A stretch of 55,911 nucleotides of DNA, from contig DUQB01000246.1 in the NCBI GenBank assembly GCA_012838035.1, positions 1-55,911 of the forward strand, written 5' to 3'. This stretch comes from Bacillota bacterium. GTDB lineage: Bacteria > Bacillota > Limnochordia > DTU080. Below are positions 43,231 to 52,544 of the stretch, in pieces. The notes under the pieces are model-generated. The model was not told the DNA's origin and ran no database searches. It was given only the letters and a program-made list of their open reading frames with translations. The position numbers and the translations under genes were made by a program. The first letter of the stretch is position 1; each line of letters opens with the position of its first letter.

Positions 43231-44199
43231 TTACAAAAGGTGCCAACAAGCCGCCTTGTGTTCTCCATCACGGTTCCGCCTACAAGGCAGTAGCGGCGGC
43301 GCCTGCTCCTTACACTGTGCGGTAGCCCTAGAGCAGCGCGGGTAAAAGCGGCAGCCTGCAGGCGGTGCGTATAAATCTACCGGTTCCCCCGGAATCTCTT
43401 GCAACTGCGTCACATCGTCCGCCATGCTGGGTACCGCCGCCAACAACCCCGCCGTGTAGGGATGAGCGGGTGCGGCCAGCAAATCGATGGTGCAGCCGTA
43501 TTCAACCAAGACGCCGGCATACATCACGCCTATCCGTTCCGCCACTTGTGCCATCATCGCCATATCGTGAGAAATATAGATGACGCTCATCCCCCGCTCC
43601 TTGCGGATGGATTCCAGTTCGCCCAAGATGCGCGCTTGCATTATCACATCCAGCGCGGTAGTGGGCTCATCGGCAATAATCAGTTGCGGATTACAGGCCA
43701 AGGCAAGAGCGATACAGGCGCGCTGCTTCATACCTCCTGAGTATTCATGCGGATAACGCCGCAGCAATGTACATGGCAGACCGACCAAAGCATAAAGCTC
43801 CTCTACTCGTGCTCGCGCCGCCTTGCTGCTCATGTTCGGCTCGTGAGTCAGTATAGTCTCGACCACTTGCGCGCCCACCGTGTACATGGGATTCAACGTA
43901 TTCATAGCCGCCTGAAACACCATCGCGATTTGACGCCAACGCACCTCCCGCATCTGGGGTTCGGTCAGATCGAGCAGATTGCGCCCGGCAAAATATATCC
44001 GCCCCTGCCGTATCTGCGCATAAGCAGGCAAAAGCCTGAGTATAGCATGGGCAATCGAAGACTTGCCGGAACCGGATTCACCGACCAGACCTAAGGATTC
44101 CCCTGCATCAAGCGCTAAGGAAAGCTGATTCACCGCCGAGATGACGCCTCTGCCGGTATGGTAATGGAGGCTGAGATCCTGAAGCTCGAGAAGCGCCAC
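43231..44199 (-). CDS. Peptide ABC transporter ATP-binding protein (OppD-like)
   Basis: A 322-residue ATPase. Walker A is GESGSGKSS, signature YSGGMKQRA, Walker B LIIADEPTTALDV, H-loop YISHDMAMM, then the OppD C-terminal region with CRFYPRCSRA and a terminal Cys-rich part. The start is GTG with AGGAGGG eight bases upstream, the site lying within the end of the OppC-like gene four bases away, so expression is tightly linked. A 92-base gap separates it from the OppF-like gene. Confidence 0.95.
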   Translation of the reverse strand: MALLELQDLSLHYHTGRGVISAVNQLSLALDAGESLGLVGESGSGKSSIAHAILRLLPAYAQIRQGRIYFAGRNLLDLTEPQMREVRWRQIAMVFQAAMNTLNPMYTVGAQVVETILTHEPNMSSKAARARVEELYALVGLPCTLLRRYPHEYSGGMKQRACIALALACNPQLIIADEPTTALDVIMQARILGELESIRKERGMSVIYISHDMAMMAQVAERIGVMYAGVLVEYGCTIDLLAAPAHPYTAGLLAAVPSMADDVTQLQEIPGEPVDLYAPPAGCRFYPRCSRATAQCKEQAPPLLPCRRNRDGEHKAACWHLL

Positions 44200-44203
44200 G
44201 CCT

Positions 44204-45244
44204 TTAACCCTCCTGCCTTTGGGAATGGACGACCTGCTCTAAACTGCGCCCGATTAGATAGAACGCCGCGCAAAACAACGTGATGGCCAAACCTGCCGGT
44301 AACCATAGCCACCAATATCGGATAGATGAGGCCAAGTAGCCCGAAGCGCTCATGGTGTGTATCATCAAGCCCCAACTACAGCCGACATTTAACAACCCGA
44401 AGAAGGAGAGCGTCGCCTCCGTACCGATGGCGGCGGTGACGGTAAACAGCATGTAGAGAAAAGAAAGTGGTAAGACATGTGGTATGAGGTGCTTGCGGAC
44501 CACCCAAAGACGGCTCCCTCCGGCCAGCCTGGCCGCCTCAACATAGGCATGCGACTTTACCGCCAACGCTTGCGCCTTGATGATGATCGTGATACTGCCG
44601 AAACCCGATAGTATGCCTAAGACTATGGCTAGATTCACCAGGTTCAGATCCATCATGGCGCTGAGTACGATCAAAAACGGGATGCCCGGAAACAGCATCA
44701 ACAAGTCCGCTAAGCGCATAAAGAACGTGTCTACCCACCCGGCGTAGTACGCCGCCGCAGTACCCACGATCGTCCCGATCGACACTGTGATGATCGCAGT
44801 CAGTAGACCTAAAATGAACTCAGCGCGAGTGGAATACATCAACTGGCTGAGAATATCTCGTCCAATAGGGTCGGTGCCTAGAGGGTGCCGCGCAATATGC
44901 GCCAAACACTCGCCCAGGCTTATTTGGCCCGTCCGCCATGAACTAAGGAACTGCGGCGTCCAGTACCACGAAGGCGGCGCCGGATGCACTGCGTCGTAGA
45001 TACCCAGAGCATACCATGAGGAGAAGGAGTCGTACCCCGTCACCGGGTCATAAAGGCGGGGATGCCATACTGTATGCATCAGTAGAGGGTGTATTAACGC
45101 GCAAAAACCAAAGAGCAAAATGATGCCTATGCCGAAAAGGGCTGTCTTGGAGGCGCGTATGTGCTGCCAAACCTCCCGCATCGGCGAAGCGGATGTTCTG
45201 TGGAGTTTCTTTGTGCTTTTGCGTGTTATGCGCCCTCGGTTCAC
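44204..45244 (-). CDS. Peptide ABC transporter permease (OppC-like)
   Basis: A 346-residue membrane subunit with the N-terminal OppC segment (a single helix at about 34-54), a periplasmic stretch with HPLGTDPIGRDILSQLMYSTR, the classic OppC motif, and five further helices. The EAA loop is seen in YVEAARLAGGSRLWVVRKHL. The start is GTG with GGAG nine bases ahead. It lies 42 bases after the OppB-like gene. Confidence 0.94.
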   Translation of the reverse strand: MNRGRITRKSTKKLHRTSASPMREVWQHIRASKTALFGIGIILLFGFCALIHPLLMHTVWHPRLYDPVTGYDSFSSWYALGIYDAVHPAPPSWYWTPQFLSSWRTGQISLGECLAHIARHPLGTDPIGRDILSQLMYSTRAEFILGLLTAIITVSIGTIVGTAAAYYAGWVDTFFMRLADLLMLFPGIPFLIVLSAMMDLNLVNLAIVLGILSGFGSITIIIKAQALAVKSHAYVEAARLAGGSRLWVVRKHLIPHVLPLSFLYMLFTVTAAIGTEATLSFFGLLNVGCSWGLMIHTMSASGYLASSIRYWWLWLPAGLAITLFCAAFYLIGRSLEQVVHSQRQEG

Positions 45245-45286
45245 CTTGTAACACTCCAGCTAACTTGCTTTGTCTTTTATACCAGG

Positions 45287-46453
45287 TTACCGGCCTATAC
45301 TGTCCCGCAAACGCGGATCTAAGCATGCCGTCGCTATATCAGCCGCCACATGCCCCAAAAGGAGAAAAATGCCGGTGATGATGAATGCGCCGACGGCGAG
45401 CGGGTAATCACCGCCCAAAGAGGCTCGCAACAGCGTCAGGCCGATCCCCGGCCAGGAAAAGAGGGTTTCGGTAACCACGCCGCCGCTGAACGACTCCCCT
45501 AAAGACAGCGCTAGCGACGTGACCACCGGATGTATGGCGTTACGAGCCAAATAACGGTTGCGAATGACGGCGGGAGCCAGCCCTCGAGCACGTGCCGCCA
45601 ACACATAGTCTTCCTGCGTCACAGCCAGCACGGCGTCACGAGTCAGCAGCAGACTGCTGCCTATGCGAATGAAGGTCAGCACAAACAGCGGGAGCAGCAA
45701 GTGATAGAGAATATCGAATACGTAAATTAACAAACCGCTCCGCTGGAACAACGCTACAGCGGACAGCAACGCCAATCCGAGCACAATGGGCGGGATCCAC
45801 CGACTTTTGGCCCCGGCAACTCCCTTTTTGCGCAGCAATAGGCTTACCAGGATGAGAAGAGCAGTGGTTACCACTGCAGCATAAATGATGTAACCAAATA
45901 CCTGCATACTGGAGAGCGGCGCATTGCTCCACAATATCGGATCGACAAAGTTGTTCAAGGGTAGCCAACCTAAATGATAGGAGAAAACCCAAAGCGCCAT
46001 AAAAGCGACCAGCGGGTAGAACGCCGTGATTAGGGAAATGCTCCCGGTTACCAGCACTTTATCGGCCGCACGCCCCTTGTACCAGGCGCTCCATTTGCCC
46101 AACCAAAAGCCGATATAGAACGATATGATGTTCGCTGAAAAGAAGAGGACGAACGTCCGCGGGAGACGTTCTTTAATGATGTCCCATACCGGACGAGGGT
46201 ACTCCGAAAAGGATACACCTAAATCCCCGGTAACGATATTCCGCAAAAAGCGTACATATTGGACCCAAACCGACTCATTCAAACCGAACCGCGCTTGCAG
46301 GTTGGCGATCATCTCTGGAGTCATCTGCGGATTGCTTGCATAGATGCTGGTAAAATCGCCTGGCATGGCCTGGAGTATAAAATACGTAAGCGTAATGAAC
46401 ACAAACAGCAGTACCAGTATCTGTAGCAACCGGTGGCCCAGGTAACGCAGCAC
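45287..46453 (-). CDS. Peptide ABC transporter permease (OppB-like)
   Basis: A membrane subunit of about 388 residues, longer than the usual 306-340. I start it at the GTG at 46453 (LRYLGHRLLQILVLLFVF), which has GAGGTG six bases upstream and gives the family's standard beginning. MPGDF and GLNESVWVQYVRFLRNIVTGD follow as in OppB. The extra length lies in a central region with two additional hydrophobic stretches. The EAA loop is in YVLAARARGLAPAVIRNRYL. It lies after a 189-base spacer from the binding-protein gene. Confidence 0.93.
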   Translation of the reverse strand: MLRYLGHRLLQILVLLFVFITLTYFILQAMPGDFTSIYASNPQMTPEMIANLQARFGLNESVWVQYVRFLRNIVTGDLGVSFSEYPRPVWDIIKERLPRTFVLFFSANIISFYIGFWLGKWSAWYKGRAADKVLVTGSISLITAFYPLVAFMALWVFSYHLGWLPLNNFVDPILWSNAPLSSMQVFGYIIYAAVVTTALLILVSLLLRKKGVAGAKSRWIPPIVLGLALLSAVALFQRSGLLIYVFDILYHLLLPLFVLTFIRIGSSLLLTRDAVLAVTQEDYVLAARARGLAPAVIRNRYLARNAIHPVVTSLALSLGESFSGGVVTETLFSWPGIGLTLLRASLGGDYPLAVGAFIITGIFLLLGHVAADIATACLDPRLRDSIGR

Positions 46454-46554
46454 GTACACCACCTCAGAATTCTGCGATGAAGCTGTTTTATAATGTGAAT
46501 ACCGCCGGCGAAGCCGTTCATGCGGACACACAAGATTCACATGCGTATTCAACA

Positions 46555-46576
46555 GCCCGGCGTAGGCCGGGCTGGA
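46555..46576 (-). repeat. Hairpin between binding-protein and permease genes
   Basis: CAGCCCGGC (46555-46563) and GCCGGGCTG (46568-46576) form a 9-bp GC-rich stem with a 4-base loop, 66 bases after the binding-protein stop codon. A structure at this place in ABC operons commonly makes the binding protein more abundant than the membrane parts, by mRNA protection or partial termination. There is no T-run, so protection is likelier. Confidence 0.6.
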
Positions 46577-46642
46577 TAAATGCTCCCTATGGCGCACAGT
46601 ATCGGCATCAGTGAGCCGCTCCCCGTCGGAACAAGATATCAT

Positions 46643-48910
46643 CTATTCCAGCATGTATACCGAACCGGGCATGCCGTATGACCCTTGGATACCGTCAAGC
46701 AGCTCCGTGAACTGATAGCGCACACGATCTCTGCGATAACCTTCAGTCAACGGATTAACGTAAAGCACCACATAAGGTACGTCTTCAGCTAGAATCTCCT
46801 GGGCTGCAAACGCATATTGTCTGGCTGCGTTTATTTCATCAGCGGCCAGGAACGCCTCAATCACGCTGTCATAAGTCGGATTAACGTAATTGGACCGATT
46901 CGCGCCGCTTTGACTATGGAAAAAGGCCGGCAAGTGACTGGGGTATAAGCCCAAACTGTAGCCCGAGATGATCATGTCGTAATCGCGCGTATTCTGCCTT
47001 TCTACGATCAGACTAAAGTCGCTGGGCCTAGTGCGTACATTAATGCCCAAAGTGCGAATCCAGCCTTCCAAGTGCAAGGCGAACGTGTAGCGCAGCGGAT
47101 CATACCCCTGCGTAGGCGATAGAATGGTGAGCTGCGGGATCAACCTGCCGTCGGGACCGCGCAACCCTTCGCCTTCCACCACCGCGTAACCTCCGCGAGC
47201 AGGCACGACCTCCGGCTCCTTGCTCCAGGTGAAACCGGCATCCTTCAGTATCTTCACGGCAGCTTCCAGTCTGGCGTATTCGTCCATTCCCGCGCCCCAC
47301 ACCTTGGCATCAGGATTATGCCAGAATCCGTTACCCGGCGGCACCACCGACGCGATCGGTTCTATGACACCCTGCAATACGTTCTCCGCCAGCCAATCCC
47401 GGTCGGTAACGGTGGCGATCGCCTGTCTAAACGCCTTGATGTTCATCGGATACCGATCGCAATTGAACCCGAGGAAGCGGAAGCCGTTTGTGGCATTCTG
47501 CACAATAGCAATGTCGGGATGCTTTTCCAGCATGCCGAGTATACCCTTTGACATCCCCGAAGGATTCAGTACATAGTCCACTTCGCCTTTTTGCAGAGCC
47601 AGGTATGCCGCATTCTGATCCAGATAGACCCGGTACATCACATTATCCACAAAAGGTCCGGAGTTCACGGTGTCAACGACGGAACCGGCCAAGTTTTCGC
47701 TCTGGTAGCTGTAACCGGTTTTGGTATTCCTAATGACTAAGCCCTGTTCGTGGAAGAATATCGCCTCATAAGGCGAGTTGCTGGTGGGATCGCGTTTAAT
47801 TTCGAAGAATGCGCCCTTTTCCCACCGTCCGCTGATGAAACCGCCGATGGTGACCGGATTAGCGTCATTGAAGGCATAAAGCGTCTTAACCGGATCTTGT
47901 GATTCGAGCGCTTGCTTAAACACAGGCTCCCAATGGTGTTTCGGTAAGATCACGACCTGCAACAGACCATACTGCCACTGCGCCAAGCCCGGTTTGGCCG
48001 TGAGATAAAACTTGACGGTGAAATCATCCAGCGCTTCTACCTTAACCAAGAGGTCCTTATTAATGGCGTATTCCCAATAACCCGAGAGTTGATCGGGCCC
48101 CACCGCCAAAATGGACATGTATGTAAAGACCACGTCGGCTGCGGTGAACCGGGTGCCGTCGCTCCAGTGCATATCCTTACGCAATGGAACAACCGCAGTG
48201 AACAAATCTCCCTCTTGTGTAATCGGGCCGGGATCACCTGAGGCTAACACCGGCGCATAGTCGAAACGAGGCGCGGTGTTCCCATAAAGAGTAGAGTATT
48301 GCGGCAGCAAAAAGGCGTTAGTCCAGGTGGTTGCTCCGGTACCCATAGCATTGACGATGTTGTTCGACTTGGGCTCCTCAAAGACCCCGACGGTGTATGT
48401 ACCGCCTTTGCTATACGTCGCCGCCTTCAGCTTTGCGTCGCTTATGCCGGCTCTTAATTCGGCAATGGTCGCGGCGGAAGTAGGAGGCACCTTGAGAGCA
48501 GCCTCTCTCTCTGATATTTGCAACAAAACGATACGCTGCGTAGCGTCATAAGTAACACTGGCGCCAAAAGCGTTTGCCAAGAACCGGATAGGAACCAAAG
48601 TTGAACCATGGTGAACAACAGGCGGCACAGTCAGCGTAACCGGTTGACCGTCGACCCAGGCCGAATCGACTCCAATCCGCATGTTTACGGTGTGCCCTAA
48701 TCCGCTCACGTCCAACTTACCCGTTGCAGGGTCATATATTGTAGCCGCTCCAAGCCAATCGGCCACAACCCGTACGGGCGCCAATGTGGTTCCTTCATAC
48801 AAAACAGGTGGCGTGGATGACGCTAACTGTACAGGAGCAGAACCGGCTGCTGCGGCGCTAGTACCTGCCAGTAAACACAGTAACAGCACAATTGCGGAAG
48901 AGAACCTCAA
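46643..48910 (-). CDS. Peptide-binding protein with N-terminal copper-amine-oxidase-like domain
   Basis: A 755-residue exported protein, first gene of the Opp-type operon. After a signal peptide (1-22, no lipobox) comes a copper-amine-oxidase-N-like domain (about 25-130), with two internal copies marked by VLYEGTTLAPVRVVADWLGA and VVHHGSTLVPIRFLANAFGA. The rest is an SBP_bac_5 domain (about 165-750), with WSDGTRFTAADVVFTY, LGFNCDRYPM and IKAFRQAIATVTDRDW. The first domain is common on exported Firmicute enzymes and may bind the cell surface, so it could replace a lipid anchor. The start is TTG with GGAGG seven bases upstream. Confidence 0.92.
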   Translation of the reverse strand: MRFSSAIVLLLCLLAGTSAAAAGSAPVQLASSTPPVLYEGTTLAPVRVVADWLGAATIYDPATGKLDVSGLGHTVNMRIGVDSAWVDGQPVTLTVPPVVHHGSTLVPIRFLANAFGASVTYDATQRIVLLQISEREAALKVPPTSAATIAELRAGISDAKLKAATYSKGGTYTVGVFEEPKSNNIVNAMGTGATTWTNAFLLPQYSTLYGNTAPRFDYAPVLASGDPGPITQEGDLFTAVVPLRKDMHWSDGTRFTAADVVFTYMSILAVGPDQLSGYWEYAINKDLLVKVEALDDFTVKFYLTAKPGLAQWQYGLLQVVILPKHHWEPVFKQALESQDPVKTLYAFNDANPVTIGGFISGRWEKGAFFEIKRDPTSNSPYEAIFFHEQGLVIRNTKTGYSYQSENLAGSVVDTVNSGPFVDNVMYRVYLDQNAAYLALQKGEVDYVLNPSGMSKGILGMLEKHPDIAIVQNATNGFRFLGFNCDRYPMNIKAFRQAIATVTDRDWLAENVLQGVIEPIASVVPPGNGFWHNPDAKVWGAGMDEYARLEAAVKILKDAGFTWSKEPEVVPARGGYAVVEGEGLRGPDGRLIPQLTILSPTQGYDPLRYTFALHLEGWIRTLGINVRTRPSDFSLIVERQNTRDYDMIISGYSLGLYPSHLPAFFHSQSGANRSNYVNPTYDSVIEAFLAADEINAARQYAFAAQEILAEDVPYVVLYVNPLTEGYRRDRVRYQFTELLDGIQGSYGMPGSVYMLE

Positions 48911-49273
48911 TTAAATGCCTCCTGTCGATGGGATGATGATATAACTTATGAAAGACGTATATAAAAGGCTTAACAAAACCGACCGGAGATTTGCATACTC
49001 CGAACGAATCAGATGCGAAAAAGGTGCATAGCTCAAATCCGGTACATGCTATTGTTACACCCAGGGCGCTTAGGAGCATGTACCTACTCACCTTATAGGA
49101 GATGCCATTACCGGAGTTACTAGAGCGCACATATGGATATAATAGCCTTATTCTCCCATTTATAGGCACCTCCTGCTAAGCTATGCGTCTTGCGGTGATA
49201 ACAAATAAAAAACAGGTGCGCCGGAACAAGCGGCGCACCTGTTGTTGCAATGATTCAGTCGGATCATTACAGG
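48911..49273 (-). other. Intergenic region between pyrophosphatase and peptide-transport genes
   Basis: The 363 bases hold the pyrophosphatase terminator (49203-49243), then an AGGAGG site (49169-49174) followed nine bases on by ATG and only two more codons before a TAA. A longer overlapping frame exists but has its start inside that site. The promoter of the transporter operon should lie here; I could not fix it. Confidence 0.45.
49203..49243 (-). terminator. Strong intrinsic terminator of the pyrophosphatase gene
   Basis: Reading leftward, AACAGGTGCGCC (49243-49232) pairs perfectly with its partner at 49222-49211 around a 9-base loop and runs into TTTTATTTG. It lies 31 bases after the stop codon. 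Confidence 0.92.
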
Positions 49274-51379
49274 TTACAGCAAGTGATTCATCAGGACAAA
49301 CGATGCGAATACGACGGAAACCATGGAAATCAACTTGATTAGGATATTGAGCGAAGGTCCCGAGGTATCCTTAAACGGGTCGCCTACGGTATCGCCGATA
49401 ACCGCGGCCTTATGCGCCTCGGAGCCCTTGCCGCCCTCGTTGCCCGCCTCAATATACTTCTTGGCATTGTCCCATGAACCGCCGGCGTTCGACATCATGA
49501 TAGCGAGCATAAACCCGGTGGCTGTAGCGCCCATGAGCAGGCCTGATACGCCTTGCACGCCAAGTATCAAGCCGGTCACTACCGGAGCCGCTACGGCGAT
49601 CAGTGTCGGCGCAACCATTTCCTTTTGAGCTTGTGCGGTACAAATATCTACGCACCTGGCATAGTCAGGTTTGGCTGTGCCTTCCATGAGGCCTTTAATT
49701 TCGCGGAACTGACGCCGCACCTCGACTACGATCATCTGAGCGCTGGCGGCCACAGCCTGCATGGTATAAGCCGAGAACACAAAGGGCAAGACCGCTCCAA
49801 TAATGATGCCCACCAAGACCCGAGGATCAAGCAGACTCAGAGAGAGGTCGATTGCAACACCTCTTTGGGCCGCGAGTCCGGCAATCTGATCTCTGTAGGC
49901 TGCAATCAGGGTAATGGCGGTTAACGCCGCTGAACCTATTGCAAAGCCTTTCCCTGTAGCAGCAGTGGTGTTGCCCAAGGAGTCAAGCGCGTCGGTACGT
50001 TCACGTACTTCCGGAGGCTGATGCGTCATCTCCGCAATGCCGCCCGCGTTATCGGCAATAGGACCATAGGCATCGGTAGCCAAGGTGATACCCAGCGTGG
50101 AGAGCATACCAACGGCGGCGAAGCCGACGCCATAAAGCCCCAAGTTGTAGTCGGTCATACCACCGGACGCATAGAAAGCGATGAGGATAATGGCACAGAC
50201 TATGACGGCAATGGGAGCACAGGACATGAAGCCCACAGCCATACCGCGGATGATGACGGGACCGGCACCGGTACCGGCGGCTTTGGCCAGATTCTTTGTC
50301 CAGCTGTATTCATCAGAGGTAAACCACTCCGTGGCGGATCCGATCATGTTGCCGCCGATTAGACCTGCCAGCACCGCGATGAATACGCCGAGCGCCCGGC
50401 TTCCCAACAAAGTCAGGAGCAACGGATAGGTGGCAATGGCAATAATGGCGCTAGCCGCCCAAACGCCTTTGCGCAGTGCGGCAAGCAGTACCGCCTGAGA
50501 AGCTTTCTCTTCAGCACGCACGAAGAACGTACCGATAATTGAGGCGAAGACACCGATTGCCGCCATGATCATCGGAGCGCCTACTCCTTGAATGCCGAGT
50601 CCGGCAGTCGGGGCCAGCGCAGCCGTAGCCACGATAGAGCCTACATAGGATTCATACAAATCAGCACCCATACCGGCTACGTCACCGACATTGTCGCCAA
50701 CATTGTCGGCTATGACGGCAGGGTTACGCGGATCGTCTTCAGGAATGCCGGCCTCGACTTTACCGACCAAATCGGCGCCGACGTCGGCTGCTTTGGTGAA
50801 GATACCGCCGCCTACACGAGCGAACAGGGCCATAGAGCTGGCTCCCATACCGAAGTTCAGCATGGTGCTGGTAACCGCGCTGATACGTACGAAATCCGGT
50901 TCCGCCCGATAAACCCAGTTTAGAAAATAGTACCAGAAAGAGAGGTCGAGCAGACCTAATCCGACCACCACCAAGCCCATAACAGCGCCGGCGGAGAACG
51001 CCACACGCAGACCGCCGTTTAGGCTTCCCTTAGCGGCATTGGCAGTGCGTGCTCCGGAAAATGTCGCCATGGTCATGCCGATAAATCCGGCCAGTCCGGA
51101 GAAGACGCCACCAGTAATGAATGCAAACGGAACATAGATGACCATATAACCAAGATAAACAAGAACGAGCATGATGACGAATACTACTGCGAAGAAGATT
51201 GCTACGCCTGAGTATTGCCTTTTGAGATAGGCACGCGCGCCGATGCGCACAGCCTCGGCTATCTCTACCATATTCGGCGTTCCTTCACTTGTTTTGCGTA
51301 CGGAACTTGCCAAGTACCCGGCAAAAACCAAGGCGAGGATTGAGCCGACAGGCGCCAGCAGCATTAAAGTGAGTTCCAT
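49274..51379 (-). CDS. hppA: Membrane-bound ion-translocating pyrophosphatase
   Basis: A 701-residue protein with about 16 helices that couples pyrophosphate hydrolysis to H+ or Na+ export. The catalytic signatures are intact: [37 protein letters not shown] and, late, [17 protein letters not shown]. In the [16 protein letters not shown] segment Ala and Gly occupy the positions that are Lys and Thr in potassium-independent enzymes, which indicates the K+-dependent subfamily; the pumped ion cannot be decided by eye. I start at ATG 51379 with GGAGG seven bases upstream; a longer frame from 51451 is less likely. Energy saving from biosynthetic pyrophosphate suits an anaerobe. Confidence 0.96.
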   Translation of the reverse strand: MELTLMLLAPVGSILALVFAGYLASSVRKTSEGTPNMVEIAEAVRIGARAYLKRQYSGVAIFFAVVFVIMLVLVYLGYMVIYVPFAFITGGVFSGLAGFIGMTMATFSGARTANAAKGSLNGGLRVAFSAGAVMGLVVVGLGLLDLSFWYYFLNWVYRAEPDFVRISAVTSTMLNFGMGASSMALFARVGGGIFTKAADVGADLVGKVEAGIPEDDPRNPAVIADNVGDNVGDVAGMGADLYESYVGSIVATAALAPTAGLGIQGVGAPMIMAAIGVFASIIGTFFVRAEEKASQAVLLAALRKGVWAASAIIAIATYPLLLTLLGSRALGVFIAVLAGLIGGNMIGSATEWFTSDEYSWTKNLAKAAGTGAGPVIIRGMAVGFMSCAPIAVIVCAIILIAFYASGGMTDYNLGLYGVGFAAVGMLSTLGITLATDAYGPIADNAGGIAEMTHQPPEVRERTDALDSLGNTTAATGKGFAIGSAALTAITLIAAYRDQIAGLAAQRGVAIDLSLSLLDPRVLVGIIIGAVLPFVFSAYTMQAVAASAQMIVVEVRRQFREIKGLMEGTAKPDYARCVDICTAQAQKEMVAPTLIAVAAPVVTGLILGVQGVSGLLMGATATGFMLAIMMSNAGGSWDNAKKYIEAGNEGGKGSEAHKAAVIGDTVGDPFKDTSGPSLNILIKLISMVSVVFASFVLMNHLL

Positions 51380-51504
51380 TGCCAGCCTCCAATTCCATTT
51401 TAGTACTAGCTCCAGCCCGTGATTTAGGCCCATGAGCAGACCATTGATCATTATGTCACACGCCTTTTATACTAGCATGTGCCGTATGTCCGTGTAAAAA
51501 GTCC

Positions 51505-52392
51505 CTAGGCATCACGAGTTGTTGCTGTAGATGCGGCTTCTACCCTATTGGATAGGCACCCGATACGACTTATTTCGATTTCGACCAGATCACCATCCTC
51601 CAGAAAGCGCCCAGGGTCATATCCCGCTCCTACGCCGGCAGGAGTGCCTGTTGCAATAACGTCACCAGCCTCCAGCGTATATCCCTGAGACAGCCAAGAA
51701 ATGAGAGAAGCTACCGAAAACAGCATTTCGCCGGTAGATGCGGCTTGACGTAATTCGCCATTCACCCATGTCTTTACCTGCAAGTTTTGCGGATCTCCGA
51801 TCTCATCCGCCGTAACAATTACCGGTCCCATGGGGCACGCGCGATCGAGACTCTTGCCCTTAAACCACTGATTATGCCGTTTTTGGAGATCGCGGGCTGT
51901 GACGTCGTTAACAATAGTGTAACCAAATACATACGATAGCGCCGTGTCTTCAGCGATATCACAACCATTGCGACTGATCACTACGGCGAGCTCGGCCTCA
52001 TAGTCCAGCTGCTGCGTTACCGGATGCTTTGGTATCGCCATATCCGGTCCGATCACGGTGTTAGCCGCTTTTGTAAAGAACACCGGAACCTCCGGTATTA
52101 CGGTAGTCCCGGTCTCTTTCACATGATCCGCATAATTACGGCCTACGCAGAACACGTTCTTCCGCGGTCGCGGTATAGGGGCAAGTAGAGTGACCTGTTC
52201 GAGTGGTATGCGCTGTGTTTGTGATTTACCTGTGAGGCTGTCAGCTACAGTCAGTAGTTTTTCTAAACCCAAATCAATGACGGACAGCATGGTGACCGGC
52301 TGACCATATATCGGTTCTAAATCGGTGATCCAAGCATCTTCCACAATACCGACCGATTCTCGACCTTGATGACGAAATGTCGCTAAACGCAC
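51505..52392 (-). CDS. Fumarylacetoacetate hydrolase-family protein
   Basis: A 295-residue enzyme of the FAH superfamily (acylpyruvases, oxaloacetate decarboxylases, sugar-acid and aromatic-ring hydrolases). Visible are KNVFCVGRNYADHVKE, FFTKAANTVIGP, the metal-binding DYEAELAVVI, GYTIVNDVTARDLQ and IATGTPAGVG, in family order. I start at GTG 52392 (VRLATF) because GGAGG lies eight bases ahead; the open frame continues 50 codons further without a site. The substrate is not readable. It follows the ceramidase-like gene after 152 bases. Confidence 0.92.
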   Translation of the reverse strand: MRLATFRHQGRESVGIVEDAWITDLEPIYGQPVTMLSVIDLGLEKLLTVADSLTGKSQTQRIPLEQVTLLAPIPRPRKNVFCVGRNYADHVKETGTTVIPEVPVFFTKAANTVIGPDMAIPKHPVTQQLDYEAELAVVISRNGCDIAEDTALSYVFGYTIVNDVTARDLQKRHNQWFKGKSLDRACPMGPVIVTADEIGDPQNLQVKTWVNGELRQAASTGEMLFSVASLISWLSQGYTLEAGDVIATGTPAGVGAGYDPGRFLEDGDLVEIEISRIGCLSNRVEAASTATTRDA

Positions 52393-52544
52393 AAATGATA
52401 CCTCCGTAAAAGTGCTTCTCCGTGATGGGTGATCGACTACACGCCAGGCGCCGTAATGGTTAGTACCTGTCATCTCTATGATGTCGCTCGAGCGTCGATA
52501 CAGTTGATCCGTTACGGATGAGTTGCGTGTGTCTTTGCGCAAGG

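Noticed and set aside
48858-49169. Leftward 103-codon frame over the transporter promoter region
   Set aside because: Its start lies inside the AGGAGG site and it overlaps the binding-protein start in another frame.
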